Assembly: GCA_913053915.1 (NCBI GenBank) | Contig: CAJXGP010000093.1 | Span: forward strand, 1-7,273 | DNA from: an uncultured Ignavibacteriales bacterium | GTDB lineage: Bacteria > Bacteroidota > Ignavibacteria > Ignavibacteriales > Ignavibacteriaceae | DNA length: 7,273 nucleotides | Direction: 5' to 3' | Part shown: one piece after another, positions 1 through 5,904 of the stretch | Layout of the letters: each line of letters starts with the position of its first letter | Numbering within the stretch: position 1 is the first letter of the stretch | Translations under genes and position numbers: made by a program | Notes under the pieces: generated by a model | Told to the model about the DNA's origin: nothing | Seen by the model: the letters and a program-made list of their open reading frames with translations, nothing else | The model's database searches: none

Positions 1-240
1 AACAAACAAGAACTGCCAGCATGGGAATTCTGCGAATGGTTTGTTTTATTAGTTATTGTAAATTGTTATTTGGTTAGAAATTAGAATAATTAGAGCAATT
101 AGAAATTTAAAAAATCTAAATTTGCGGCTTGCCGCGTTATGAAATAATTGTTTTATGGTGTGACAAGCTTACTTCTCTGCTCTAGATAGATTTGTAAACT
201 GATTTAATTGATGAATGGGTAAAAAAATTATTTATTCTTA
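1..240. other. Left-edge stretch without a supported gene
   Basis: All three forward frames hit stops within the first 84 bases, and nothing recognisable could be read on either strand. The sequence contains three copies of ATTAGA spaced 9 bases apart (80, 89, 98) and a small GC hairpin (GCGG at 124-127, CCGC at 132-135, four-base loop) in otherwise AT-rich DNA. Because a good plus-strand terminator follows at 245-273, the stretch is probably the 3' flank of a rightward gene whose body lies outside the window. The frame-1 reading of 27 residues could be the tail of that gene, but I do not recognise it. Confidence 0.4.
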
Positions 241-244
241 AGAC

Positions 245-273
245 AAATGCCCGGTATTTTACGGGCATTTTTT
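245..273 (+). terminator. Rho-independent terminator, plus strand
   Basis: A perfect 9-bp stem, AAATGCCCG (245-253) with CGGGCATTT (262-270), closes an 8-base loop and runs straight into a T tract (268-273, then ATT). This is the standard intrinsic terminator layout for rightward transcription. Read leftward, the stem is followed by ATTTGTCTT, a poorer U tract, but the hairpin could still help end the leftward chaperone transcript, whose stop codon is about 40 bases away. Confidence 0.8.
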
Positions 274-289
274 ATTGTGTTAATATGAT

Positions 290-318
290 CCGGTAAATTC
301 GCAAATATCATTTACCGG
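290..318 (-). terminator. Hairpin at the stop codon of the OmpH-like gene
   Basis: A perfect 9-bp inverted repeat, CCGGTAAAT (290-298) and ATTTACCGG (310-318), encloses an 11-base loop. The TGA stop of the OmpH-like gene (310-308) sits at the arm-loop junction, so one arm is the end of the coding sequence. There is no clean U tract in either direction. It may be a 3'-end stabilising hairpin that acts with the hairpin at 245-270 as a tandem terminator. Confidence 0.45.
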
Positions 319-835
319 TAATTAATTTATTTAAAACTTTATTCGTTAAATTTAATTTTGGATCGGCGTACCAAATATTTTTCACCTGCTCATTATTATC
401 TAAAACGATTTTTATACCTAATTTTCTTGCAACGGATTTAGTTACTTTTTGAATCTTGTCGATTATCGGCTTCATTAATTTTGAATTTAACTTCGCTATT
501 TCACCGTCAGGGTCTAATTTACCCCTTAATTGCTTATATCTCCGTTCCATATTGGCTATCTTTTGTTCGGTTTTTTTCTTCCTTGAAGCCGGCATTAGAG
601 CAGATTGTTGCTGGTAAGTTTGTATTTCCCTTTGATATGCCCTTTGTAAGTTATCCATAGAAGTTCGTACTTTCTGTACGGCAGCTTGAATGGTTTTCTG
701 AGCTTTTTGAGCTTTGGGCCATTGCTTTAAAATCGATTGAGAATCAATATATCCAATCTTTGAAGAATTTTGAGCTAATAAAATACCGGAAAAAAAGATT
801 GATAATATAATCAATTTCAAATAAATTCTTCTCAC
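308..835 (-). CDS. OmpH/Skp family periplasmic chaperone
   Basis: A 175-residue secreted protein. Residues 1-21 form a signal peptide (Arg-Arg at 2-3, hydrophobic core, cleavage after LLA before Q22). The mature protein opens with IGYIDSQSIL (27-36), the typical first strand of OmpH/Skp proteins. A long, charged, Gln/Lys-rich helical region follows (about 40-135), corresponding to the coiled-coil tentacles, and then a closing strand and helix with YADPKLNLTNKVLNKL (156-171). Known members are trimeric chaperones that hold unfolded outer-membrane proteins in the periplasm. The length is normal for the family. The start is GTG at 835, supported by AGAGAGGG (850-843) at suitable spacing. Unlike the common arrangement, no bamA or lpxD neighbour is visible; Bacteroidota often carry several paralogues, so I give no gene symbol. 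Confidence 0.9.
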   Translation of the reverse strand: MRRIYLKLIILSIFFSGILLAQNSSKIGYIDSQSILKQWPKAQKAQKTIQAAVQKVRTSMDNLQRAYQREIQTYQQQSALMPASRKKKTEQKIANMERRYKQLRGKLDPDGEIAKLNSKLMKPIIDKIQKVTKSVARKLGIKIVLDNNEQVKNIWYADPKLNLTNKVLNKLITGK

Positions 836-840
836 TTTAG

Positions 841-850
841 TTCCCTCTCT
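841..850 (-). promoter_or_regulatory. Ribosome binding site fixing a GTG start
   Basis: On the minus strand AGAGAGGGAA lies 5 to 7 bases before the GTG at 835-833. No in-frame ATG offers an equally good context ahead of the signal peptide, so this site supports GTG as the true start of the OmpH-like gene. Confidence 0.6.
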
Positions 851-989
851 ATTATGTTTTTATAAATTATGATGAAAAACTTAAATTTAATTGTTGAAAG
901 TTTTTATTTCTACAATTTTGTATGGTTCAAACTAAAACTTTTCCATTGAAATTTATGTATTCGCTCTAAAAGGTCTCTCCAATAAAATA

Positions 990-1009
990 TGCCCTCATTT
1001 AGGAGGGTA
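990..1009 (-). terminator. Weak GC hairpin, possible terminator
   Basis: CCCTC (992-996) pairs with GAGGG (1003-1007), extended by a G-T and a T-A pair to about 7 bp, with a 6-base loop. Read leftward it is followed by ATATTTTATT, an imperfect U tract. It stands out because the surrounding sequence has almost no GC runs. It could end a leftward transcript from gldC or lie in a long leader of the OmpH-like gene. Confidence 0.3.
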
Positions 1010-1697
1010 ATTCGATAACCTATTTTATTCCACTCTTTAGTTGCAAAGCAAATACTTCGTAAGGTTTAGAACTATAACGGATTCTTCTTCACATTAACTT
1101 GATAAAATATTTTTTGTGAATAGAAATATGAGCATTTGATCCTTTTAGAATGAATTCATTTATGAGTCTCTTTTTAAAACGTTTTTCTTTTATAAAAAAA
1201 CATTGATTTTTGTTAAAATTCACAATGTGAAGACCTTAAAATCACCTTTTAAATACGGATCATTTATTATTCAAGCATATTTAACGTTACAGTCAAAATA
1301 ATAAAATTATAATGTGTAAGATATTGATTTAATTACATAAATACTATTATCACAAATGGCGGTGAAGCAATATCTATCTTTTGTATATTTTAATGTGAGG
1401 GCTACCGGCGAAAATATTAGATCCAAATGTTTTCTACACAAGTATAATATCATTAGATGATTCCGATGCAATATATTATTGTATTTGTTCCGTTTTTTAG
1501 AAGCTACGTTTTTACAGAAGTTAATTTTTTAATATTACTGTTTTTGGTCCTGGATTTAAATTAAAAATTAATCTAAGGAACAATGAAAAATTTCTTTTTA
1601 TAATTTTTTCACAATGAAGCAAAAGTTTGATATATTGAGCACAGTAAAGATGTTTAATATAAAACATTAATTGAGTACAAATTATTGAATCGTTCAC

Positions 1698-2036
1698 TCA
1701 ATCTTTTTTTAACAGATTAACCTTACTCGCAAATTCGTTGCTGAAAGAATCTATCATTTGGGCAACTTCGTTATCATTTGTAGCTTTTTGATAGGTATCT
1801 GCCATTTTTTTTAATGTCTGATAGAAATGAACATTCATATCATTGATAAGCATTTCCCTTGTCCACAAATCTATTCCCAATGTAATTTTTTCTTCTTTAT
1901 CCCATAAAGATAACATGAAAGAATTACATTCTTTTTTACCATTGAAACCTGCATCTGTTGCCTCCCATTCAATTTTTCTAGGGATTTTTTTATTATCAAG
2001 TTCTACAAAAATTTTTATCTCTGAAACTTTGGACAT
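1698..2036 (-). CDS. gldC: Gliding motility protein GldC
   Basis: A 112-residue cytoplasmic-looking protein with no signal peptide or membrane segment. It reads like the GldC family from end to end: a start of the form MSKxSEIKI, then VELDNKKIPRKIEWEATDAG (11-30), LSLWD (42-46), IDLWTREM (55-62) and the helical FYQTLKKMADTYQKATND (71-88). GldC was named from flavobacterial gliding mutants and is reported to act with the GldB lipoprotein; its biochemical role is not settled, and homologues occur in non-gliding members of the phylum. The length is normal. The ATG at 2036 has only a weak upstream GAGA, but the family's N terminus starts exactly here. The nuclease gene lies 88 bases upstream on the same strand, with a consensus-matching promoter in the gap, so gldC can be transcribed on its own. 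No other gld genes are in the window. Confidence 0.85.
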   Translation of the reverse strand: MSKVSEIKIFVELDNKKIPRKIEWEATDAGFNGKKECNSFMLSLWDKEEKITLGIDLWTREMLINDMNVHFYQTLKKMADTYQKATNDNEVAQMIDSFSNEFASKVNLLKKD

Positions 2037-2070
2037 TTTAAAATCTCGAATTATTAAAATAATTTATAAT

Positions 2071-2101
2071 CAAAAATAAAATTTAAATTATTACTTACAA
2101 A
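2071..2101 (-). promoter_or_regulatory. Bacteroidetes-type promoter for gldC
   Basis: On the minus strand there is TTTG (2101-2098), exactly 19 bases, then TATTTTTG (2078-2071). This matches every specified base of the known Bacteroidetes primary-sigma consensus TTTG-N19-TAnnTTTG. The transcript would start near 2065, about 30 bases before the gldC ATG. The spacing and position are convincing, although T-rich sequence raises the chance of a random match. Confidence 0.6.
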
Positions 2102-2124
2102 ATTTTAAATATAATTAGCAAATG

Positions 2125-2481
2125 TTAATAAGATTTGTAAACGGCTAAATCTTTATTCACCATTTCATCATTAACATTTAAATATTCATTCTCATTTATT
2201 TTCAACCAAATTTCCCCAATATATCTACCGTATTTACCTTTGCCGTCTTTAATAGTTTGTACAATTATTTCTTTATTTAAAATTAAACACCTGAGATAAT
2301 CTCTGGAAATCAAACCTTTATCGCGTTCCTCACCTCTCACCTCAGGAGCATCTATTCTTGCAAATCTAATTTTTACTTTCCTGCTCCAAATATGTAATCC
2401 TATGTCTATATCGACTGTTATCGTATCTCCGTCATAAACGGAAACGACAATTGCTTTATAATGATAAAGAGTACTTCTCAT
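2125..2481 (-). CDS. Staphylococcal nuclease-like (SNase) endonuclease
   Basis: A 118-residue SNase-fold (thermonuclease) protein. Residues aligning with the catalytic set of S. aureus nuclease are all present: DGDT (17-20, Asp19), Arg39 and Asp44 with Glu47 in IRFARIDAPE, and Arg86 in KYGR (83-86). The pattern of metal-binding acids and two arginines predicts Ca-dependent cleavage of DNA or RNA. The closing VNDEMVNKDLAVYK (103-116) is the usual last helix. The protein is shorter than the roughly 150-residue secreted enzymes, has no signal peptide, and the wording around DIDIGLHIW resembles the small nucleases common in phages and mobile DNA; it may therefore act inside the cell. The ATG at 2481 is preceded by AGGGGG at 5-base spacing, a strong site. 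It is divergent from the barrel gene and possibly co-transcribed with gldC. Confidence 0.85.
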   Translation of the reverse strand: MRSTLYHYKAIVVSVYDGDTITVDIDIGLHIWSRKVKIRFARIDAPEVRGEERDKGLISRDYLRCLILNKEIIVQTIKDGKGKYGRYIGEIWLKINENEYLNVNDEMVNKDLAVYKSY

Positions 2482-2493
2482 GAGTGCCCCCTT

Positions 2494-2524
2494 TTTGATA
2501 CTTTAAAAAATATTATTACTTTAG
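2494..2524 (+). promoter_or_regulatory. Candidate promoter for the outer-membrane barrel gene
   Basis: TTTG (2494-2497), a 19-base spacer and TACTTTAG (2517-2524) match TTTG-N19-TAnnTTTG with one mismatch in the second box. Transcription would start near 2531, about 47 bases before the ATG. The site lies inside the 96-base divergent region shared with the nuclease gene. Confidence 0.4.
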
Positions 2525-2577
2525 CCATCAATAGAGAGAATAAAAATTTTTAATTAATTGATTAAAGGAAAATATAA

Positions 2578-3138
2578 ATGAATATTTTTAATATGGCAAA
2601 AAAAATAAAATTTTTACCGATAATTTTTCTTTGCGGCAATATATTTATATTCGGTCAAAGCAATATAAATTTAGGTGGATATTTCGGTGGAGGGATGATT
2701 GGAGGAAATCTCCCGAATCAGGGCAGTTTTACTTCCTCTTTGTTTATAGATTTCAATCCGGGTTTCAATTCAAATTTATCAATGAGAGTCAGCTATTTGT
2801 ACATCGCCGATTTTAATCTTTTATTACCGGAAAATACAAATCAATATAATCCTTTTATAAAAGGGTTTTCAATTAAAGCAATGACTTGGCAAAGCCTTTC
2901 AAAATCATTCTATATTGAGGAAGGAATAGGACCTCTTGCGTTAAATGACCGGACATTTTTCAACTTGAATACATGGGATTATGGGATAGTATTTTCGGTA
3001 GTTGCCGGTCTGGAATTTGGTAAAAGTGAAGGTAAAAGGGAATTTAGATTAGGCGCCGGAACTGAATATGGACTTACTCTTACTCATACTTTTGTAAGGT
3101 ATTTATCGTTCCAGCTTCAAGCTCAGTACTACTTATAA
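2578..3138 (+). CDS. Outer-membrane beta-barrel protein, function unknown
   Basis: A 186-residue protein with an N-terminal signal peptide (KK/K at 8-11, hydrophobic 12-25, likely cleavage after G26 before Q27). The rest consists of alternating polar and hydrophobic or aromatic strands separated by short turns, for example YGIVFSVVAGLEFG (135-148), REFRLGAGTEYGLTLTHT (154-171) and the last strand FVRYLSFQLQAQYYL, which ends in an aromatic-rich C terminus as barrel proteins do. A small 8-strand barrel of the OmpA-N or OmpW type would fit the size, but I recognise no specific family and infer only location. ATG 2578 is chosen over the Met at residue 6 because AAAGGAAA (2564-2571) is spaced 6 bases from it. 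It converges on the S46 peptidase gene; 53 bases and one hairpin lie between them. Confidence 0.75.
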   Translation: MNIFNMAKKIKFLPIIFLCGNIFIFGQSNINLGGYFGGGMIGGNLPNQGSFTSSLFIDFNPGFNSNLSMRVSYLYIADFNLLLPENTNQYNPFIKGFSIKAMTWQSLSKSFYIEEGIGPLALNDRTFFNLNTWDYGIVFSVVAGLEFGKSEGKREFRLGAGTEYGLTLTHTFVRYLSFQLQAQYYL

Positions 3139-3140
3139 AA

Positions 3141-3170
3141 ATACCCGGCTTATTTTATGAAACCGGGTAT
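3141..3170 (-). terminator. Shared terminator between convergent genes
   Basis: A perfect 8-bp stem, ATACCCGG (3141-3148) and CCGGGTAT (3163-3170), has a 14-base loop. Read leftward it runs into TTTTT, giving a proper intrinsic terminator for the S46 peptidase gene, whose stop is 22 bases away. Read rightward the stem follows the barrel gene stop by 2 bases but has only ATAAATTTG after it, so termination in that direction would be weaker. Confidence 0.75.
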
Positions 3171-3191
3171 ATAAATTTGAACTAAAATAAA

Positions 3192-5402
3192 TTATTTATT
3201 TACCGTTGTAGAATCAGGGCTATCCATTTTACCATTTTTCAATTCATCACTTAAACGTTTTGCTTTATACATATATTTAATGGCTTCCATTAATCCAGCC
3301 GAAGAAACTGAAACGCTTCTATTGACAGTGGGATCAAAAATAAAATCTCCAGGCAAGCTTTCGATATTTCCATCGAATACGAGACCGACAATTTGTGCTT
3401 TTTCATTTATAACAGGGCTACCGGAGTTACCGCCGATTATATCATTAGTTGATACAAAATCCAACGGGGTTCCCAAGTTAAAATCAGCCGGTGGATTTTG
3501 CCACCTCTTTGGTAAATTGTACGGATATTTTTTATGGAATGAATAATATCTATTATATAATCCGTAAAATGTTGTATTGGTGGGAGCTATAGTACCATTA
3601 TAAGGATATCCTTTTACAACTCCGTCAGCGATTCTCAAAGTAAACGTAGCATCCGGTGGAATTGAAGTACCGTAAATATCGAATAAAGCTCTTCCGAGTG
3701 ACCGGCTGTATGTTTGTCGTTGCGCTACTAACAGTTTAAGTTGTTTGTTCAATTTATCACTTCTTTCTTTCGAATGTATAACAAAGTAAAGAACCGGATC
3801 ATCTGAATTTAATATGGCATCAGGACCTTTTTTAATTAGAGCCTTTAATCTGTCTGCATTAGTTACTGCCGAATTATTTATAATATATTTTACTGCCTCA
3901 TCAAATGTACGATCGCCGATCATTTTTTTAACTAAGACATCATTCTTACCGAGATAATCCATCAATCTTTTAACTTCAAGCCGTAACAAAATATTATTCT
4001 TCTCAAAATCGAAATTAGCCGGGAATATTTCATTGATAGTAGAATCAAGCTCCGCACCTTTATACATGTCCTTACGTTGATCTTCAGGCAGTTTTAATTG
4101 ATGAGCCAACTCAACCACATTCTGTGCAATCATAAAATATTTAGGGCTGAAAAACGGATTTATTTGAAGAGCAAAAGCCTGATTAGAAATTCTTCTGATT
4201 TGGCTTACGTTACGGGAAATATTCTGCCATACATTCCTATATTTTTTATTCAAATTAGGATTTGAATGAACGGCATTTTGAAATTTGCGTTCAAAATCTA
4301 TTTTCTTCTGCATTAAAACCGGATTTCTCAATCCTTTCAGCATTCCTGTATATGCCTTTATCGAATTAGAAATTCCGAAGAGACGATTTCGTAACTCAGC
4401 CGTTTTTTCCGGATGTTCTTTAATAATAGTTGAATACATATTTGCCAATCCATTTAATAATTTAAGAATGCGAGGATATTGAATATCTCTCATATATTTC
4501 AACTCGGATACGGTTTTTAGTCTATCAGTACGCCCAGGATTTCCAATAATGAAGACAGGTTCGCCGGCAGTGGCGCCGTTTGGGCTCCATTTAAAATAAT
4601 GTTTAGTTTTTAAGGGCTTTCCATCTTTGCCGTATACTCTGAAAAAAGAGACATCCAAATCATAACGCGGATAAGTAAAATTATCATCATTGCCTCCAAA
4701 ATATCCCACTTGGGCTTCAGGAGAGAAAACCAATCTTACATCATTATATCTTTTGTAGCCGTATTCCGAATATTTAGCCCCGTTATAAAGGGTAACGATT
4801 TGTATTCTCAATCCGGTTTTTTTTTCTTCACTTACCTTTATTTTTTGCATTTCTTTTATTCGATTTGCAACTTTTTCTTCCGGCGTTTTTCCTTTATTAA
4901 TCGCAGCTTGTATTTCATTCGTAACATCTTTAATTAATAATAGTTGATCTACATATAAACCCGGTACTTTTCTTTCATCGGAAAGAGTTTTAGCATAAAA
5001 ACCGTTGTCAAACAAATCCTCGCCCGGCTTTGTTACTTTAGCAACGCTTTCCCTACCGCAATGATGATTAGTCATTACCAAACCATCTGCAGAAACAAAA
5101 GATGCTGAACAATAATTAGCAAATCGAAGAGCCGACATTCTCGCATTATCCAACCACTTTTTTGACGGTTTAAAATTATAAGCACTTTCGAAATACTTTA
5201 TAGGCGGATAATCGAAAGTCCACATCCTACCGGTATCAAAACGCCCGGCTTTAACAGTATCTAAATTGATTCCTGCAAATGAACCGGCATTGATTGAAGT
5301 AGTTTCATTCTGAATCTGACTGGAGGAAGAACATCCTGCCGCAAGAATCACCATCATCAAAATGACAGCGCTTAATCCAATGGTCTTAATTTTTTGTATC
5401 AT
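3192..5402 (-). CDS. S46 family dipeptidyl-peptidase (DPP7/DPP11-like), lipoprotein
   Basis: A 736-residue exported serine peptidase, full length for family S46. Residues 1-23 form a signal sequence ending LAAGC (20-24), a probable lipobox (Ala at -3 is slightly unusual), so Cys24 is probably lipidated. The chymotrypsin-like triad is visible: TNHHCG (111-116, His114), Asp250 in RYDLDVSFFRVY (246-257), and Ser660 in GGNSGSP (657-663). The middle, about 290-580, is the helical lid known from DPP structures that holds the peptide amino end. Cys98 and Cys115 flank the His loop, as the His57 disulfide does in chymotrypsin, and are the only cysteines after Cys24. The family removes dipeptides from peptide N termini. 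Gly678, 18 residues after the Ser, is the position where DPP7 has Gly and DPP11 has Arg, suggesting a DPP7-like preference for hydrophobic residues. However, the usual WPRHTGDFS is replaced here, so exact specificity is uncertain. AGAAGGG (5415-5409) supports the ATG at 5402. Confidence 0.92.
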   Translation of the reverse strand: MIQKIKTIGLSAVILMMVILAAGCSSSSQIQNETTSINAGSFAGINLDTVKAGRFDTGRMWTFDYPPIKYFESAYNFKPSKKWLDNARMSALRFANYCSASFVSADGLVMTNHHCGRESVAKVTKPGEDLFDNGFYAKTLSDERKVPGLYVDQLLLIKDVTNEIQAAINKGKTPEEKVANRIKEMQKIKVSEEKKTGLRIQIVTLYNGAKYSEYGYKRYNDVRLVFSPEAQVGYFGGNDDNFTYPRYDLDVSFFRVYGKDGKPLKTKHYFKWSPNGATAGEPVFIIGNPGRTDRLKTVSELKYMRDIQYPRILKLLNGLANMYSTIIKEHPEKTAELRNRLFGISNSIKAYTGMLKGLRNPVLMQKKIDFERKFQNAVHSNPNLNKKYRNVWQNISRNVSQIRRISNQAFALQINPFFSPKYFMIAQNVVELAHQLKLPEDQRKDMYKGAELDSTINEIFPANFDFEKNNILLRLEVKRLMDYLGKNDVLVKKMIGDRTFDEAVKYIINNSAVTNADRLKALIKKGPDAILNSDDPVLYFVIHSKERSDKLNKQLKLLVAQRQTYSRSLGRALFDIYGTSIPPDATFTLRIADGVVKGYPYNGTIAPTNTTFYGLYNRYYSFHKKYPYNLPKRWQNPPADFNLGTPLDFVSTNDIIGGNSGSPVINEKAQIVGLVFDGNIESLPGDFIFDPTVNRSVSVSSAGLMEAIKYMYKAKRLSDELKNGKMDSPDSTTVNK

Positions 5403-5654
5403 TGGTTTCCCTTCTATTGTTGATAAAATATATTATTTTGTGATGAATATTCATTTTGGACGAAAACGTTTCTTTTGATATGATTATGAACGCAAAGATA
5501 TTTGAGAGCATTATTCTTTAAGATAATTTGTTATATAATATTAAAATAAATAAATTAAAGTATTATTTTTTTACGTAGGCAGCAAGCAATTTATCATTAT
5601 GAAAAACCGCTTGTCATTTTTTTTTGTAAGAATTTTATGGAAGAAGCCGGCGAA
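5403..5654. other. Upstream region of the S46 peptidase gene
   Basis: About 250 bases with the ribosome binding site and possible -7 box of the peptidase gene and otherwise AT-rich sequence, including a run of nine T around 5619. No gene is supported. Together with the inverted repeats at 5655-5750 and 5766-5902 it fills the gap up to the zinc-ribbon gene. Confidence 0.5.
5493..5500 (-). promoter_or_regulatory. Possible -7 box of the S46 peptidase promoter
   Basis: The minus strand reads TATCTTTG, an exact match to the TAnnTTTG box, which would place the start near 5486 and give a leader of roughly 84 bases. No TTTG is found 19 bases upstream, so only half of the consensus is present. Confidence 0.3.
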
Positions 5655-5750
5655 TGTGTACAAACAATAGGTTTAATAAACTACAAATAGAAAAAATATC
5701 AACCGTTAAATTAAACCGGTAGATGTTTTCCGAATTCTAGTTTGTACATA
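5655..5750. repeat. Nested inverted repeat
   Basis: Outer arms TGTACAAAC (5657-5665) and GTTTGTACA (5740-5748) are a perfect 9-bp inverted repeat, extendable to 11 bp with one G-T pair. Inside them GGTTTAAT (5670-5677) and ATTAAACC (5710-5717) form a second perfect 8-bp pair. The two pairs nest in register to make one branched-free fold of about 96 bases. It has no U tract and no coding content. It may be a remnant of a palindromic element or a structured RNA. Confidence 0.45.
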
Positions 5751-5765
5751 GTTATACTCCTATTA

Positions 5766-5902
5766 TCCAAATTGAGCGATTCTTGATTATCATTGAGAGA
5801 AGCGCAAATTATGTAACAATCATATAAAAAATTGCCTGACTCCGGAGAGCTTCGCAACGACATGGTTTTATAAAGCTTACATCGACAATCGCTCAATTTG
5901 AA
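5766..5902. repeat. MITE-like palindromic element
   Basis: Terminal arms CAAATTGAGCGATT (5768-5781) and AATCGCTCAATTTG (5887-5900) are a perfect 14-bp inverted repeat. After one mismatch the pairing continues for 5 more bases (5783-5787 with 5881-5885, one G-T pair). TATTA occurs just outside both ends (5761-5765 and 5903-5907) and could be a 5-base target duplication. Deeper inside, TCATTG...GAAGC (5790-5803) and GCTTC...CAACGA (5849-5860) form another imperfect inverted pair, which resembles the TCATTGCGAG-GAAGC style of dispersed palindromes found in many bacterial genomes. The element is too short to code for a transposase. It begins 3 bases beyond the stop codon of the zinc-ribbon gene and would be carried in its 3' transcript. 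Confidence 0.6.
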
Positions 5903-5904
5903 TA

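Larger units (their letters stand above)
836..1697. other. Long AT-rich intergenic region
   Basis: About 860 bases with no convincing gene on either strand. The longest leftward open stretch (about 1530-1307) has no ribosome binding site or recognisable motif. Small structures include a GC hairpin at 990-1009, a 12-bp perfect palindrome AATGAATTCATT (1149-1160), and a 13-bp operator-like palindrome TTCACA-A-TGTGAA (1219-1231). The promoter of the OmpH-like gene should lie in the right-hand neighbourhood of 850-950, but I found no consensus-quality site. The region could hold an unrecognised small RNA or a fully decayed gene; nothing in the sequence settles this. Confidence 0.5.

Noticed and set aside
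1307..1530. A stop-to-stop open stretch of about 70 codons on the minus strand
   Set aside because: There is no ribosome binding site or supported start, no motif, and other frames in the same area look equally random; likely chance in AT-rich sequence.
1670..1710. Inverted repeat ATTGAGT/ACTCAAT followed by seven T, resembling a plus-strand terminator
   Set aside because: The stem is AT-rich with a 19-base loop, the T run is explained by the final lysine codons of gldC, and no plus-strand gene ends here.
3280..4937. Several open frames antisense to the S46 peptidase (3280-3546, 4285-4482, 4710-4937)
   Set aside because: They are mirror frames of a well-supported gene with intact catalytic motifs and lack their own ribosome binding sites.
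5711..5896. A 61-codon open frame on the minus strand with a TTG start
   Set aside because: It reads through the palindromic element at 5766-5902, has no ribosome binding site and shows no recognisable protein pattern.
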